DNA of 64,000 nt. Origin: Halomonas sp. TD01. Lineage in GTDB: Bacteria > Pseudomonadota > Gammaproteobacteria > Pseudomonadales > Halomonadaceae. Position numbers and translations under genes: made by a program. The stretch lies in the NCBI RefSeq assembly GCF_923868895.1, contig NZ_OV350343.1:3162001-3226000 (forward strand), given 5' to 3'. The notes below the pieces were generated by a model. The model did not search any database, had not been told where the DNA came from, and saw only the letters and a program-made list of their open reading frames with translations. This document shows, piece after piece, positions 11,632 to 21,264 of this stretch (position 1 is the first letter of the stretch; each line of letters begins with the position of its first letter).

Positions 11632-11832
11632 AACAAACGTAATTCGTCAATATGGTGACAGAATTCATGAAAACAAGCAGCCAACTCTCGGCTAGCTACG
11701 TTCACGTGCGTTCTACTGCTCGATTTTTCGCTCAATAACTTCTATGCTGCAATGCACAATTGTGCCGTTTTATGAGGCGATACAGGTAGTGTGCAGTACG
11801 CATGTACTCAGTGTCAGCCTAAGGAGAATCAG

Positions 11833-12594
11833 ATGAACCTGACAAATAAAGTGATCGCGATTACCGGGGGGGCTCGTGGCCTGGGCTTTGCTATGGCGGA
11901 GTGTTTAGGTAAACAAGGTGCCCGGTTAGCGCTCTTGGATATGAGTGCTGAAGCATTGGATGACGCTGTGTCAGCGCTAGCGTCTCAAGATATTCAAGCA
12001 CACGCATTTGTGACGAATGTGGCTGATGAGCAGTCAGTGCAGCAGGCGTTTGCTGATATTGCAGCTCGCATGGGGCCGGTAGGCGGTTGCATTAATAATG
12101 CAGGTATTACCGACGACGGTCTTCTTATCAAGGCGAAAGAGGGCGTGGTTGAAAAACGTATGTCGTTATCCTCCTGGCAGAAAGTGCTTGATGTCAATTT
12201 AACAGGCGTTTTTCTGTGCGGGCGGGAAGCAGCAACGCAGATGGTAGAGGCTGGTCACCAGGGCGTTATTGTCAATATTTCAAGCATTTCCCGAGCAGGA
12301 AATATGGGGCAAAGTAATTACGCTGCTGCTAAAGCCGGTGTGCATGCGTTGACGGTTACTTGGGGTAAAGAGCTTGCCCGTTACGGTATTCGTACCGGAA
12401 CCGTGGCGCCAGGATTTATTGAGACTGAAATGACAGCTTCCATGCGCCCCGATATGCTGGAAAGAATCTCTTCTAGTGTGCCACTTAAACAGTTGGGTAA
12501 GCCTGATGACATCGCGAAAAGCGTCGCTTTCATTTTTGAAAATGATTACTTTACCGCGCGGATTATCGAGTGTGACGGTGGGCTGCGGCTTTAA
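11833..12594 (+). CDS. SDR family oxidoreductase, FabG-like
   Basis: This is a 253-residue short-chain dehydrogenase/reductase, probably using NADP(H) to interconvert a ketone and an alcohol. The nucleotide-binding TGGARGLG is near residue 12, NNAG comes after the fourth strand, and the catalytic Ser (NISSISRAG) and Tyr-x3-Lys (YAAAKAG) are present. The C-terminus ECDGGLRL is FabG-like. An insertion around [15 protein letters not shown] before helix 5 sets it apart from the 3-oxoacyl-ACP reductase of fatty acid synthesis, so the substrate is unknown. The ATG at 11833 has AAGGAGA seven bases upstream. The gene is monocistronic. Confidence 0.85.
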   Translation: MNLTNKVIAITGGARGLGFAMAECLGKQGARLALLDMSAEALDDAVSALASQDIQAHAFVTNVADEQSVQQAFADIAARMGPVGGCINNAGITDDGLLIKAKEGVVEKRMSLSSWQKVLDVNLTGVFLCGREAATQMVEAGHQGVIVNISSISRAGNMGQSNYAAAKAGVHALTVTWGKELARYGIRTGTVAPGFIETEMTASMRPDMLERISSSVPLKQLGKPDDIAKSVAFIFENDYFTARIIECDGGLRL

Positions 12595-12627
12595 ATCACT
12601 GACGACTAGCTGCCGCTTCTGACTAAT

Positions 12628-12655
12628 AGGACACTGGCGATGTTGCCAGTGTCCT
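12628..12655. terminator. Hairpin between convergent genes, possible terminator
   Basis: An eleven-base-pair perfect stem (12628-12638 with 12645-12655) with a six-base loop sits between the SDR gene and the convergent outer-membrane protein gene. No T run follows on either strand, so it may be a weak terminator or an RNA 3'-end stabiliser. Confidence 0.45.
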
Positions 12656-12687
12656 GAAATGTGTTCAACGCGTAATGCAGCTAATTG

Positions 12688-13746
12688 CTAGAAATGAAAG
12701 TAATCCCGCTGGAGCTCGCGTTGGAAGTACATTTCTACCCGTAATGTCATTGCCCAGCGCGGGTCGTAGCTAACCTCTCGTTGAAAATGTAGTTCAGGAA
12801 TGACATCTGCAAACAGTATTCCTTTATGGATATCCCTGCGATAGCGGGTCTGTAAGTAGTAATTTGTCATTCGAGGGTTAGACAGGCTTTCACCAATGGC
12901 GATAGCCGAGTAGCGAAGCGCACTACGGCGGTTCAATCGCTGGTTTAGCTGCACTACCTCACTGTACTCAAGCGTGTCTTCTTCCTCTCGCCATTGCACA
13001 TTGGTGATGAATCGCAGGTGGCGATTGGCGGAAAGCGGGCGGCCAATATCCCACTCGGTGCGTGCTGAATACCCTGAGTTGTTAAACCAAGATAGCCGAT
13101 TAAATGACTCCAACTGCCAGGGGCTATCCTTAAAATCCCACAGACGTTCGCTGGTAAAGCGAACATAGGGGTCAAGAGGAAGGCGTAGACGAACGCCGGC
13201 GCCAAAGCGATTACTCCAATTCTCACGTTTGTCTCTGCTCTCCAGCCAATCAAGACCAAATGTCGATGTTCGACGATCGCGCTGGTCATTGTAGAGCCGC
13301 CCAGAGCCTTGATCAGCCAGCGTGCCTTGTGATTCTTCTGGATCACTTTCGATGATTAAGCGGAGGCGGTCCTCTGTGGTGGGAAGATCAATACGATAGC
13401 GCACGCTAATATCGCCGTTCGTGCCTTCGCCTTCCATCCAATCAATTTCCTGGCCCAGCCGAAGGTAGGATCTGTTATCAGCAGAAGCGGATTGGTCGCC
13501 GCCAAAAAAAGAGTCAATGTTTCTCGATGTATTGTCTACCCAGTTGCCGATGCGTGCTCGAAATGGCTCAACACGCGCTTCAGCCCACTCGGGTAAGTCA
13601 CTATCTTCCTCAATATCAATAGTATAGGACTCTGTGGCATAGATCTCAGCAGCATGGGCATTGGTAACAAAGGTATTAGCAACATTGATGTGTGGCGACA
13701 GTGCATAAAATACGCCAAGGCAAGCGACAGCGAGCACTGGTTTCAT
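12688..13746 (-). CDS. Predicted outer-membrane beta-barrel protein, unknown family
   Basis: This 352-residue protein has an N-terminal hydrophobic signal segment (about residues 3-25) with a probable cleavage site after a later AHA motif. After an acidic linker, the rest is an alternation of short amphipathic stretches rich in Arg, Tyr, Trp and Phe, typical of beta-barrel strands. The last residue is Phe, as in many outer-membrane proteins recognised by the Bam complex. It belongs to no family I recognise. AGGAAC precedes the ATG. It sits 39 bases after the next gene upstream on the same strand (13786-14415), so the two may be co-transcribed. Confidence 0.7.
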   Translation of the reverse strand: MKPVLAVACLGVFYALSPHINVANTFVTNAHAAEIYATESYTIDIEEDSDLPEWAEARVEPFRARIGNWVDNTSRNIDSFFGGDQSASADNRSYLRLGQEIDWMEGEGTNGDISVRYRIDLPTTEDRLRLIIESDPEESQGTLADQGSGRLYNDQRDRRTSTFGLDWLESRDKRENWSNRFGAGVRLRLPLDPYVRFTSERLWDFKDSPWQLESFNRLSWFNNSGYSARTEWDIGRPLSANRHLRFITNVQWREEEDTLEYSEVVQLNQRLNRRSALRYSAIAIGESLSNPRMTNYYLQTRYRRDIHKGILFADVIPELHFQREVSYDPRWAMTLRVEMYFQRELQRDYFHF

Positions 13747-13785
13747 CGAAGAGTTCCTAGGAAAGTGTTGTCCGAGTGCGACATA

Positions 13786-14415
13786 TTATTTTGCTTTGTA
13801 CATTTCAATATCTTTAGCCCATTGCAATACACGTTTGCGTTCGCGGCGGCTGGTCATACGTTTTGTGTCGACCTGCAAAGGGGTTAGCTGGTGCAGTGAG
13901 CCAGCAGATAAGTCTAATTTAAAGTACCGCGATGCGCCGACAGGCATGTCTTCAGAGCCATAAATAGCAATGACGCGAATTTCAAGTTGAGGCGTTTGCT
14001 GTCGTAATGAGTGCTCATCAATACCATAGTGGTGAATAAGTTGCTGAACGATATCGCCAAAGGATTGTATGTGAAGATAATCACCCGACGCTAGGGGGCC
14101 TTGGTGCGTTCGGTAACACTCGTTTTCATCGTCACCGCTTTGCTGCTGGTATTCCACAACATCAAGCTCATAGCAGCGCTCATTGGTGTGCAGCACAGCA
14201 ACTAAATGCTGAATATAGATGGCTTCGCTACTCATATTACTGATTAAGCATAACGCGTCTTTGCCAACTCCCTTGCCCCTATTGACGATAATCCGAGGGC
14301 GGCGCTGTCGGACATAGCCGTTATAAAGTAGTTGGGCATAAAATACCCAGACAAGAAGGGTGCAGATGCTGGCAATCGCAGAGATTGCTTGGGCGTTATC
14401 TTTAAGCCATTCCAT
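13786..14415 (-). CDS. Hypothetical membrane-anchored protein
   Basis: This 209-residue protein has one N-terminal transmembrane helix (about residues 10-32, AISAIASICTLLVWVFYAQL) followed by a basic segment and a soluble domain of mixed strand/helix character, probably cytoplasmic. The domain has no catalytic motif I can identify. AAGGA lies upstream of the ATG at 14415. It probably forms a two-gene unit with the downstream beta-barrel gene. Confidence 0.65.
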   Translation of the reverse strand: MEWLKDNAQAISAIASICTLLVWVFYAQLLYNGYVRQRRPRIIVNRGKGVGKDALCLISNMSSEAIYIQHLVAVLHTNERCYELDVVEYQQQSGDDENECYRTHQGPLASGDYLHIQSFGDIVQQLIHHYGIDEHSLRQQTPQLEIRVIAIYGSEDMPVGASRYFKLDLSAGSLHQLTPLQVDTKRMTSRRERKRVLQWAKDIEMYKAK

Positions 14416-14514
14416 GGGTTGAGATCCTTCTCAAATCAAAGCGGCATTAATAACTGATAACTTAGCTCAAAAACAGGTTGAGGTCAGCAAGTTGGGTAGT
14501 GCAGAGTCGTAAAA

Positions 14515-14550
14515 CAAAAAAATTCGGTTAGCGTAAAGCTACCGAATTTT
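14515..14550 (-). terminator. Rho-independent terminator of tRNA-Leu
   Basis: A nine-base-pair stem (AAATTCGGT with ACCGAATTT, 14549-14541 with 14528-14520) is followed on the minus strand by a T run, 22 bases after the tRNA 3' end. Confidence 0.85.
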
Positions 14551-14572
14551 TCGAAGGTAAGAACCTTTAAAT

Positions 14573-14657
14573 TGGTGCGGATGGGGAGACTCGAACTCCC
14601 ACACCTTACGGCACTAGAACCTAAATCTAGCGTGTCTACCAATTCCACCACATCCGC
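14573..14657 (-). tRNA. tRNA-Leu (anticodon UAG)
   Basis: This 85-base minus-strand tRNA has an encoded CCA end. The acceptor arm GCGGATG pairs with CATCCGC, with discriminator A at 14576. The anticodon stem CTAGA/TCTAG encloses the loop TTTAGGT, giving anticodon UAG, which reads CUN codons. A long variable arm (TGCCGTAAGGTGT) marks it as a class II leucine tRNA. The T arm GTTCGAGTC is canonical. It stands alone with its own terminator. Confidence 0.97.
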
Positions 14658-14743
14658 TGAAGACGAGGCGTATATTAACAGCATTCGTATTAATGTCAAC
14701 GGTGTGTCATTAAAATTGTTAATTAAACCAGTCTGGGGGAAAT

Positions 14744-15463
14744 ATGGCTCTGACGCGGTTAGTACATTATGTGAGCACTTGGGCCAAAAAAGGACTGCCA
14801 GGTTACTGCGCGTTTTGTCTTTCTCCCGGGCAGACCAGTGGCGGTTGGTGCCAGGAGTGCTTTGAACAGCTGCCGTGGAATATGAATGCTTGCTGGCAGT
14901 GTAAAGAGCCTTTGGATGTTGGGGACGTAGCATCCGTTCAATCGGTTTGTGGCCATTGTCGGGAGCAACCGCCTGCGTTTACCGCCGCGACGGCGGAGCT
15001 TTTATTTGAAGGGCCGATACGTGAACTGGTGCATGATTTCAAATTTAATGCGTCGCCCCGTGCAGGCATGTTACTGGTAGAGCTAATGATGGCTAAAGCC
15101 CCCAGCTGTTTGGGAGAAGGGCTCTTGCCTGTACCCATGCACGCTGTTCGAGCTCGGCAGCGTGGCTTTAATCAGTCCCACTGGTTGGCTGATCAGCTAG
15201 GCAAGCGGGTTAAATTGCCATTGATAACGGCAGAATGTAGTCAACAGATGCCCTCTCAGCGCACATTAAGTAGAAAGGAGCGAGCAAAAAATTTAGTAGG
15301 CGCCTTTCATATTAATGGTCCACTACCATCACACCTTACGATTATTGACGATGTTGTTACTACTGGGGCGACCTGCCAAGCGCTTGCCGAAGAAGCGCTC
15401 CGTGCGGGCGCTAAACGTGTCGATATTTGGACAGTCGCTCGAACACCCCTGGCGCATAATTGA
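14744..15463 (+). CDS. comF: ComF family phosphoribosyltransferase-like protein
   Basis: This 239-residue protein has an N-terminal zinc-ribbon-like region with CAFC, CQEC, CWQC and CGHC pairs and a C-terminal type I phosphoribosyltransferase fold with the PRPP-binding motif IIDDVVTTGAT. ComF/GntX-type proteins are linked to DNA uptake and to use of DNA as a nutrient; the exact activity is uncertain. The RQRGFNQSHWLA motif is typical of the family. The ATG at 14744 follows GGGGGA. It is divergent from tRNA-Leu, and srkA follows 33 bases later on the same strand. Confidence 0.88.
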   Translation: MALTRLVHYVSTWAKKGLPGYCAFCLSPGQTSGGWCQECFEQLPWNMNACWQCKEPLDVGDVASVQSVCGHCREQPPAFTAATAELLFEGPIRELVHDFKFNASPRAGMLLVELMMAKAPSCLGEGLLPVPMHAVRARQRGFNQSHWLADQLGKRVKLPLITAECSQQMPSQRTLSRKERAKNLVGAFHINGPLPSHLTIIDDVVTTGATCQALAEEALRAGAKRVDIWTVARTPLAHN

Positions 15464-15496
15464 TAGAATGCAGGCTTAATTGCACAGGAGCGGTAT

Positions 15497-16471
15497 ATGT
15501 CACACCCGTTTAGCACGCTTTCTCCGGATACAGTGATGTCTGCTGCGGAGTCTGAAGGGATTTGGCCGGCTGGCGAGCCGTTTGCACTCAATAGCTATGA
15601 AAATCGAGTGCTGATGTTTCGCGACGATGACGGTGAGCGTTGGGTAGTGAAATTTTATCGTCCTGGGCGTTGGGCAGATGAGGTTATTCAGGAGGAGCAC
15701 GATTTTCTTCAGGAATTGGCTGCTGCTGATGTACCTGTTGTTGCGCCCTGGCGAAATCAATATGGGAAATCACTACATACCTACCAACAATTTCGCTTCA
15801 CGCTTTATCCTCAATGCAGTGGTCAAGCACCTGAGTTAGACAATCCATCGCATCTTTTTGCATTAGGTAATGTGTTGGGGCGGTTGCATGCAGTGTCATC
15901 TCGACAGGCGTTTCAGTACCGCCCAACATTAGATTGGCAGCACGATATTCATGATGCAGAGGCTCGTGTTATCGGGAGTAAAAGATTAAGCAAGCATCAG
16001 CAGCGTGCTTATCGCAACGTTGTGCAGAAAATTCTTTGTCATCTTGAGAAACATCCTATCGTCAGCGACCAAATGATTCGAACGCATGGTGATTGTCATT
16101 TGGGCAATGTTTTAGGAAGAGATGAATCATTTACCTTAGTGGACTTTGACGATTGCCTTATGGCACCCGCCATTCAAGATATATGGATGCTATTACCCGT
16201 TGATGACCCATCTGGCTGGCGAGCACAGCTAAGTGAAATTGTTGAAGGATATGAAGAGGAGCGAACATTTCCGCAAAAACAGCTGTCGCTAATCGAGCCG
16301 TTGCGGGCTTATCGTCTTATACGATACACCGCTTGGCTTGTCTCTCGCTGGGATGATCCAGCTTTTCCTCGTGCGTTTCCATGGCTGGCGGAGAGCGGCT
16401 ATTGGGATCAGCACATCCGCCAGCTCGAGCAGCAATTGTTACAGCTTGAAAAGCCTATTTGGCTAGCATGA
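15497..16471 (+). CDS. srkA: Stress response serine/threonine kinase SrkA (YihE)
   Basis: This 324-residue kinase has a choline/aminoglycoside kinase-like fold. YihE/SrkA in E. coli is a cytoplasmic Ser/Thr kinase that protects against stress-induced death. The N-lobe lysine lies in WVVKFYRPGRW, the catalytic loop is HGDCHLGNVL with the catalytic Asp, and the metal-binding motif is LVDFDDC. Length matches the family (about 325-330). CAGGAG precedes the ATG. In E. coli the gene neighbours dsbA; here it follows comF, and dsbA is not in the window. Confidence 0.92.
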   Translation: MSHPFSTLSPDTVMSAAESEGIWPAGEPFALNSYENRVLMFRDDDGERWVVKFYRPGRWADEVIQEEHDFLQELAAADVPVVAPWRNQYGKSLHTYQQFRFTLYPQCSGQAPELDNPSHLFALGNVLGRLHAVSSRQAFQYRPTLDWQHDIHDAEARVIGSKRLSKHQQRAYRNVVQKILCHLEKHPIVSDQMIRTHGDCHLGNVLGRDESFTLVDFDDCLMAPAIQDIWMLLPVDDPSGWRAQLSEIVEGYEEERTFPQKQLSLIEPLRAYRLIRYTAWLVSRWDDPAFPRAFPWLAESGYWDQHIRQLEQQLLQLEKPIWLA

Positions 16472-16499
16472 CAATTGCACAAATAGTTAATCGCCGGAA

Positions 16500-17093
16500 T
16501 TACTCAGGTTGATTGACGGAACGCGGGTTTTCAGCGCTTGCATCAGGGTCTGGCCGATCTGATGGGATGGGATTGGCAACGCCTTCCCCTTCAGCTTGCC
16601 GTCGAGCAGCATTAATTTCCGCTGAAGGGTTATCTTGAGCGTTGATTTCGATACTTTCATCCAGCGTGACTACAAATTCCTGACCTGGCGTTAAGGTGCA
16701 AGACGACTCATCGCAGGCAAGCCCGTACAGACCATCTGTTGCATAAGCGCCTGCACTAAATGAGCCTGTAAAAATAGCGCTTTCAGCGTCATGTGTCTCA
16801 ATGCAGGTCGCGTCTTGAGTAGTAATACGGATGCGCCCATTAGCGAGCTGTGCATTGGCCACTAACACACAGTATTCCGGTAGTTCATGGGATGCGCCGT
16901 CAGCTTGAGTGGGGTGAAGCAGGATATCTTCATAACGCGATTGGCTGTCAGTAAAAGCAAACTCTTCGATGACCTCGACACCGACACTGGCTCCCTTGGG
17001 TAGTGTCAATGTCTGTTCTGCGGCTAACAAAGGTGTTGCCAATGCAGTTCCCAATAGGGCGGTTAAGAAAAACGGTGCGGATTTGAATGACAT
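16500..17093 (-). CDS. Hypothetical secreted protein
   Basis: This 197-residue protein has a clear signal peptide (residues 1 to about 24, cleavage predicted after PLLAA). The mature part has two cysteine pairs (CVLVAN...CIETH and CDESSC), possibly forming disulphides in the periplasm, and a low-complexity acidic, Pro/Asn/Glu-rich tail. I recognise no family. It is transcribed divergently from folE, with about 300 bases between the two starts. Confidence 0.6.
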   Translation of the reverse strand: MSFKSAPFFLTALLGTALATPLLAAEQTLTLPKGASVGVEVIEEFAFTDSQSRYEDILLHPTQADGASHELPEYCVLVANAQLANGRIRITTQDATCIETHDAESAIFTGSFSAGAYATDGLYGLACDESSCTLTPGQEFVVTLDESIEINAQDNPSAEINAARRQAEGEGVANPIPSDRPDPDASAENPRSVNQPE

Positions 17094-17391
17094 AAGGAAC
17101 TCTCAGATGAGCGCTACGAATTAAGCTGACTAGTGCGATCCATGATAGCACAGCTTAAATAGTCTCAAAGGGGGGTGCGCGGCACTCTGCCACAGCAGAG
17201 TTAGGTGCGCTAAAATAGCGGCGCGGCGTGTTTTTTTATTGTGCAAAAGTTGTTTCGAGTATATTTTTTGTACATGATTGATGCACAACCCCCGGCTATT
17301 GATAAATTTCAATATATTGCTGTGGATTAAACGCTCCTGTATTTCAGATATTTACATAATTGCAGCACGTACAGTTTTGATGAGGCTTCAA
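17094..17391. other. Divergent intergenic region, no gene seen
   Basis: These 298 bases separate the divergent starts of the secreted protein gene and folE. They are AT-rich toward the folE side and must hold promoters for both, but no hexamer pair with good spacing stood out. No RNA structure or small gene is convincing. Confidence 0.5.
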
Positions 17392-17943
17392 ATGACCGAC
17401 GATATTGCTCAACACTACCGCCACATTATTTCGGCAGTTGGCGAAAATCCTGATCGTGAGGGGCTGCGAGATACGCCTAAAAGAGCTGCAAAAGCAATGC
17501 AGTTCTTAAATGCTGGCTATCAACAATCACTCGAAGAGATTGTCAATGGCGCGGTATTTGAGTCACAAACAGACGAAATGGTGCTTGTGAAAGACATTGA
17601 GATGTACTCAATGTGCGAGCACCACCTGCTGCCATTTATTGGTAAGTGTCATATCGCCTATCTTCCTAGTGGGAAGGTATTAGGGTTGTCGAAGTTTGCC
17701 CGGATTGTTGATATGTACGCTAGACGTATGCAAATTCAAGAAAACTTGACGCGTGAAATTGCCGAGGCAGTGCAGCAAGTTACTCAATCAAGAGGTGTTG
17801 CGGTGGTGATTGAGGCGCGCCATCTTTGCATGATGATGCGCGGTGTGGAAAAGCAAAATTCAAGCATGACGTCTTCTGTGATGTTGGGTGGCTTTCGCAG
17901 TAACCAAGCTACGCGTCAGGAGTTCTTGACGCTAATTAGCTGA
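17392..17943 (+). CDS. folE: GTP cyclohydrolase I
   Basis: GTP cyclohydrolase I converts GTP to 7,8-dihydroneopterin triphosphate, the first step of tetrahydrofolate (and queuosine precursor) synthesis. The 183-residue length matches the bacterial enzyme. Zinc and active-site residues are seen in [10 protein letters not shown], with the second zinc Cys in RHLCMMMRG; the [10 protein letters not shown] and [13 protein letters not shown] motifs are intact. The start at 17392 is preferred because GAGG lies seven bases upstream; an in-frame ATG at 17380 lacks a ribosome-binding site. Confidence 0.95.
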   Translation: MTDDIAQHYRHIISAVGENPDREGLRDTPKRAAKAMQFLNAGYQQSLEEIVNGAVFESQTDEMVLVKDIEMYSMCEHHLLPFIGKCHIAYLPSGKVLGLSKFARIVDMYARRMQIQENLTREIAEAVQQVTQSRGVAVVIEARHLCMMMRGVEKQNSSMTSSVMLGGFRSNQATRQEFLTLIS

Positions 17944-18062
17944 TGTATTGGCTGAGAGCTTTCGACAGGTTTCATTGCAAAGATTTGGTTAAATACGCGG
18001 TTTCGTCTTAGCATGAACAGGTCAATGAGCCCGTGAGGCCAATATTTGGTCAGGAGTCTGTC

Positions 18063-19520
18063 ATGGAAGCGCTGAAAGAAACACAGCTGTATTGCCCGTT
18101 TGCCTATATTGATGGTAGCTGGGTAGCCGCCGACAGCGGTGAGCAAATTAACGTCTTAAACCCTGCAACGGGCGAGCCCGTTGGCGATATGCCCCGACTG
18201 GGCAAAGTTGAAACAGAGCGCGCTATTGATGCGGCTGATGCTGCGTTACCCGCTTGGCGTGCTTTGACAGCTCAAGAACGAGCTGATCTGCTGCTCAAGT
18301 GGCATGACCTCATGCTGGAACACAAACATGATCTCGCTTTGCTCATGACCTACGAGCAAGGCAAGCCGGTAAAAGAGGCTGAAGGTGAAATCGTCTATGC
18401 CGCAAGTTTTCTACGTTGGTTTGCAGAAGAGGCGCGCCGTGTCTATGGCGAGACTATTCCCGCGGCTAAATCGAATCAGCGTATTGTGGTGACAAAGCAG
18501 CCTGTGGGTGTTGTAGGTGCTATCACGCCCTGGAATTTCCCAGCTGCTATGATCACGCGTAAAGCCGGTGCCGCGTTAGCGGCGGGCTGTACGATTGTCG
18601 TTAAGCCTGCTAGCCAAACGCCATTTTCTGCAACAGCTCTCGCTATGTTGGCAGAAAGAGCAGGCATTCCCCGTGGGGTTTTCAATGTAGTGCCTGGCAG
18701 TGCAGCTGATATTGCCAAAGCACTTACTCAATCCCCTAAAGTGCGCAAAATCACCTTCACGGGCTCTACGGAAGTTGGGCGCAAACTTATGGCTCAGGCG
18801 GCTGAGCATGTGCAAAAAATATCACTTGAGCTGGGTGGCAATGCGCCCTTTATCGTTTTTGAAGATGCTGATCTTGATGCCGCTGTAGAAGGGGCCATGG
18901 CTGCGAAGTTTCGTAATGCTGGTCAAACATGTGTCTGCACTAACCGGTTTTTGGTGCAATCCAGCGTTATCAATGCTTTCTGTGAAAAGTTAGCGGTTGC
19001 TATGAATAGTGAGTTGTACGTAGGGAATGGCACCGAGCCTAATATCAATATTGGTCCGTTGATTGATAGTGATGCGGTCAAAAAGGTGAGTGAACATGTG
19101 CAGGATGCAGTCGATAATGGGGCTGAACTGCTGTTAGGTGGTCATCCGCATCCGCTGGGTGGAAACTTCTTTACTCCCACGTTGATTAGCTTTGCAACAG
19201 ATAAAATGAAGGTAGCTCGCGAAGAAACGTTTGGCCCTCTGGCGGCGGTGTTTCCCTTCGATGAAGAAGAAACTGCCATCGAGATGGCCAATGATACCGA
19301 ATATGGTTTAGCCTCCTATTTCTACTCACGAGATCTGGGTCGCGTTTGGCGTGTCGCCGATGCACTTGAGTACGGCATGGTGGGGATTAACACCGGCCTT
19401 ATTTCGAATGCAGCCGCTCCTTTTGGTGGCGTAAAAGCGTCCGGCCTTGGGCGTGAAGGTGGGCATCAGGGTTTGGAAGAGTACCTTGAGACAAAATATC
19501 TGTGTATTGATCTAGGTTAA
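18063..19520 (+). CDS. gabD: NADP+-dependent succinate-semialdehyde dehydrogenase
   Basis: This 485-residue aldehyde dehydrogenase oxidises succinate semialdehyde to succinate in the GABA shunt. The Rossmann-fold segment GAITPWNFPAAMITRK, the general-base Glu in LELGGNAPFIVF, and the catalytic Cys in NAGQTCVCTNRF are all present. The C-terminal GLGREGGHQGLEEYLETKYLC is characteristic of GabD. The ATG at 18063 has CAGGAG eight bases upstream; family length agrees. No gabT is adjacent. It ends at a strong terminator shared with convergent purH. Confidence 0.93.
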   Translation: MEALKETQLYCPFAYIDGSWVAADSGEQINVLNPATGEPVGDMPRLGKVETERAIDAADAALPAWRALTAQERADLLLKWHDLMLEHKHDLALLMTYEQGKPVKEAEGEIVYAASFLRWFAEEARRVYGETIPAAKSNQRIVVTKQPVGVVGAITPWNFPAAMITRKAGAALAAGCTIVVKPASQTPFSATALAMLAERAGIPRGVFNVVPGSAADIAKALTQSPKVRKITFTGSTEVGRKLMAQAAEHVQKISLELGGNAPFIVFEDADLDAAVEGAMAAKFRNAGQTCVCTNRFLVQSSVINAFCEKLAVAMNSELYVGNGTEPNINIGPLIDSDAVKKVSEHVQDAVDNGAELLLGGHPHPLGGNFFTPTLISFATDKMKVAREETFGPLAAVFPFDEEETAIEMANDTEYGLASYFYSRDLGRVWRVADALEYGMVGINTGLISNAAAPFGGVKASGLGREGGHQGLEEYLETKYLCIDLG

Positions 19521-19563
19521 GCGCAGGCGCAAGTACTATTAATAAACAGTACTATCAGCAAAT

Positions 19564-19601
19564 AGGCCCCCATCGGAAAATCCGTTGGGGGCCTGCTTTT
19601 A
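19564..19601 (+). terminator. Rho-independent terminator between gabD and purH
   Basis: A nine-base-pair GC-rich stem (19564-19572 with 19586-19594), extended internally by CGG/CCG pairs around an AAAA loop, is followed by GCTTTTAT on the plus strand. It lies 43 bases after gabD and 12 bases beyond the purH stop on the other strand. Confidence 0.85.
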
Positions 19602-19612
19602 TGGCAAGACGA

Positions 19613-21193
19613 TTAATGGCGGAAATGGCGCATGCCAGTAAATACCATGGCAATGCCCGCTTCGTTAGCGGCATCAATCACTTCCTGGTCACGCATTGAG
19701 CCGCCGGGCTGAATAACGGCGGTAATGCCTGCGGCTGCAGCGGCATCAATGCCGTCGCGGAATGGGAAGAAGGCGTCTGACGCCATCACCGAGCCGGGCA
19801 CCGAGAGGCCTTCATCGGCCGCTTTAATGCCGGCAATTTTCGCTGAGTAAACGCGGCTCATTTGGCCTGCGCCAACGCCGACGGTTTGACCTTCCTTGGC
19901 ATAAACAATCGCGTTTGACTTAACGAATTTAGCGACTCGCCAAGCAAAGCCCAGGTCACGAAGCTCTTGTTCCGACGGCGCGCGTTCACTCACCACGGTC
20001 AGCTCTTCGCGGGTTACCATGCCTTGGTCGCGCTCTTGTACCAAAAGCCCGCCATTAACACGTTTAAAGTCAAACGCAGGCTGTGCTTCGCCAGGCCAGT
20101 GTGCACTGACATCAAGCAGACGAACATTCTGCTTTTCTGCCACGATGGCGGCTGCTTCATCACTCACACCAGGTGCGATAATAACTTCGACAAACTGGCG
20201 GTCGATGATTGCCCGAGCGGTTTTGGCGTCTAACGCCACGTTAAACGCAATAATGCCGCCAAAGGCGCTGGTCGGGTCGGTGGCGAAGGCTTTGTCATAT
20301 GCCTCAAGCGCGTTAGCACCAATGGCCACACCGCAAGGATTGGCGTGTTTTACGATGACACAAGCAGTTTCATCAAACGCTTTCACGCACTCAAATGCGG
20401 CATCTGTATCAGCTACATTATTGAAAGAGAGTGGTTTGCCTTGCAGGGTTTTTGCAGTGGCAACACTTGGCTCGCTTGCCAGCGGGTCCACATAGAATGC
20501 TGCTTGCTGATGTGGGTTCTCGCCGTATCGCATGTCCTGCTTTTTGTCTAACTGCAGGTTAAAGGTGCGAGCAAACGTTGAGTTGTCGCTGGTGACTTTA
20601 CGGCCAAGATAATCGGCAATGGCACCATCGTAACCGGCGGTGTGTTCAAACGCTTTCACGGCCAGATCAAAGCGGGTGGTAGCACTCACGTGACCGCTTT
20701 GAGCAGCCAGCTCCCCCAATACTCGGGCGTAGTCATCAGCGTTTACCACGATGGTAGTATAGGCGTGATTTTTTGCGCATGCTCGCACCATGGTTGGCCC
20801 ACCGATATCGATATTTTCGATGGCGTCTTCCAGTGTGCAGTCTGGGTTGGCGACAGTAGCGGCAAACGGATAAAGATTAACGACCACCATGTCGATAGGG
20901 GTAATGTCGTTCTCTGCCATCACGGCATCATCCTGACCGCGGCGCGCTAGGATTCCACCATGGATTTTAGGGTGCAGTGTTTTTACACGACCATCCATGA
21001 TTTCGGGAAATCCAGTGTGCTCAGAGACTTCTTTGACAGGAATCGAGTTTTCCTGAAGCAGTCGAAAGGTTCCGCCAGTCGAAAGAAGTTCCACGCCGTG
21101 CTGGCTCAAACCGCGGGCGAATTCAACAATGCCGGTTTTATCGGATACGCTCAAAAGGGCGCGACGGACGGGGGTAGCAGTGCTATCAGCCAT
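19613..21193 (-). CDS. purH: Bifunctional AICAR formyltransferase/IMP cyclohydrolase
   Basis: PurH carries out the last two steps of de novo purine synthesis: formylation of AICAR with 10-formyl-THF and ring closure to IMP. The 526-residue protein has the N-terminal IMP cyclohydrolase (MGS-like) domain with [11 protein letters not shown] and [11 protein letters not shown]. The C-terminal transformylase domain has the [10 protein letters not shown] motif with its catalytic Lys/His and ends in FTGMRHFRH. The start at 21193 fits the family; an upstream in-frame start at 21247 would add residues that overlap the fis end. It lies third in dusB-fis-purH. Confidence 0.96.
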   Translation of the reverse strand: MADSTATPVRRALLSVSDKTGIVEFARGLSQHGVELLSTGGTFRLLQENSIPVKEVSEHTGFPEIMDGRVKTLHPKIHGGILARRGQDDAVMAENDITPIDMVVVNLYPFAATVANPDCTLEDAIENIDIGGPTMVRACAKNHAYTTIVVNADDYARVLGELAAQSGHVSATTRFDLAVKAFEHTAGYDGAIADYLGRKVTSDNSTFARTFNLQLDKKQDMRYGENPHQQAAFYVDPLASEPSVATAKTLQGKPLSFNNVADTDAAFECVKAFDETACVIVKHANPCGVAIGANALEAYDKAFATDPTSAFGGIIAFNVALDAKTARAIIDRQFVEVIIAPGVSDEAAAIVAEKQNVRLLDVSAHWPGEAQPAFDFKRVNGGLLVQERDQGMVTREELTVVSERAPSEQELRDLGFAWRVAKFVKSNAIVYAKEGQTVGVGAGQMSRVYSAKIAGIKAADEGLSVPGSVMASDAFFPFRDGIDAAAAAGITAVIQPGGSMRDQEVIDAANEAGIAMVFTGMRHFRH

Positions 21194-21239
21194 TAGAGTG
21201 CTCGTGTGCAGAGTCAAGGAGTTAACGTCGGAAATTACA

Positions 21240-21264
21240 AACAACAACGCCCCTTATGGGGCGT
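21240..21264 (-). terminator. Terminator-like hairpin overlapping the fis stop codon
   Basis: A seven-base-pair GC stem (21264-21258 with 21253-21247) encloses the bases ATAA, which include the fis stop TAA, and is followed by a loose T-rich run (GTTGTTTGTAA). It may partly terminate dusB-fis transcription before purH. Confidence 0.45.
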
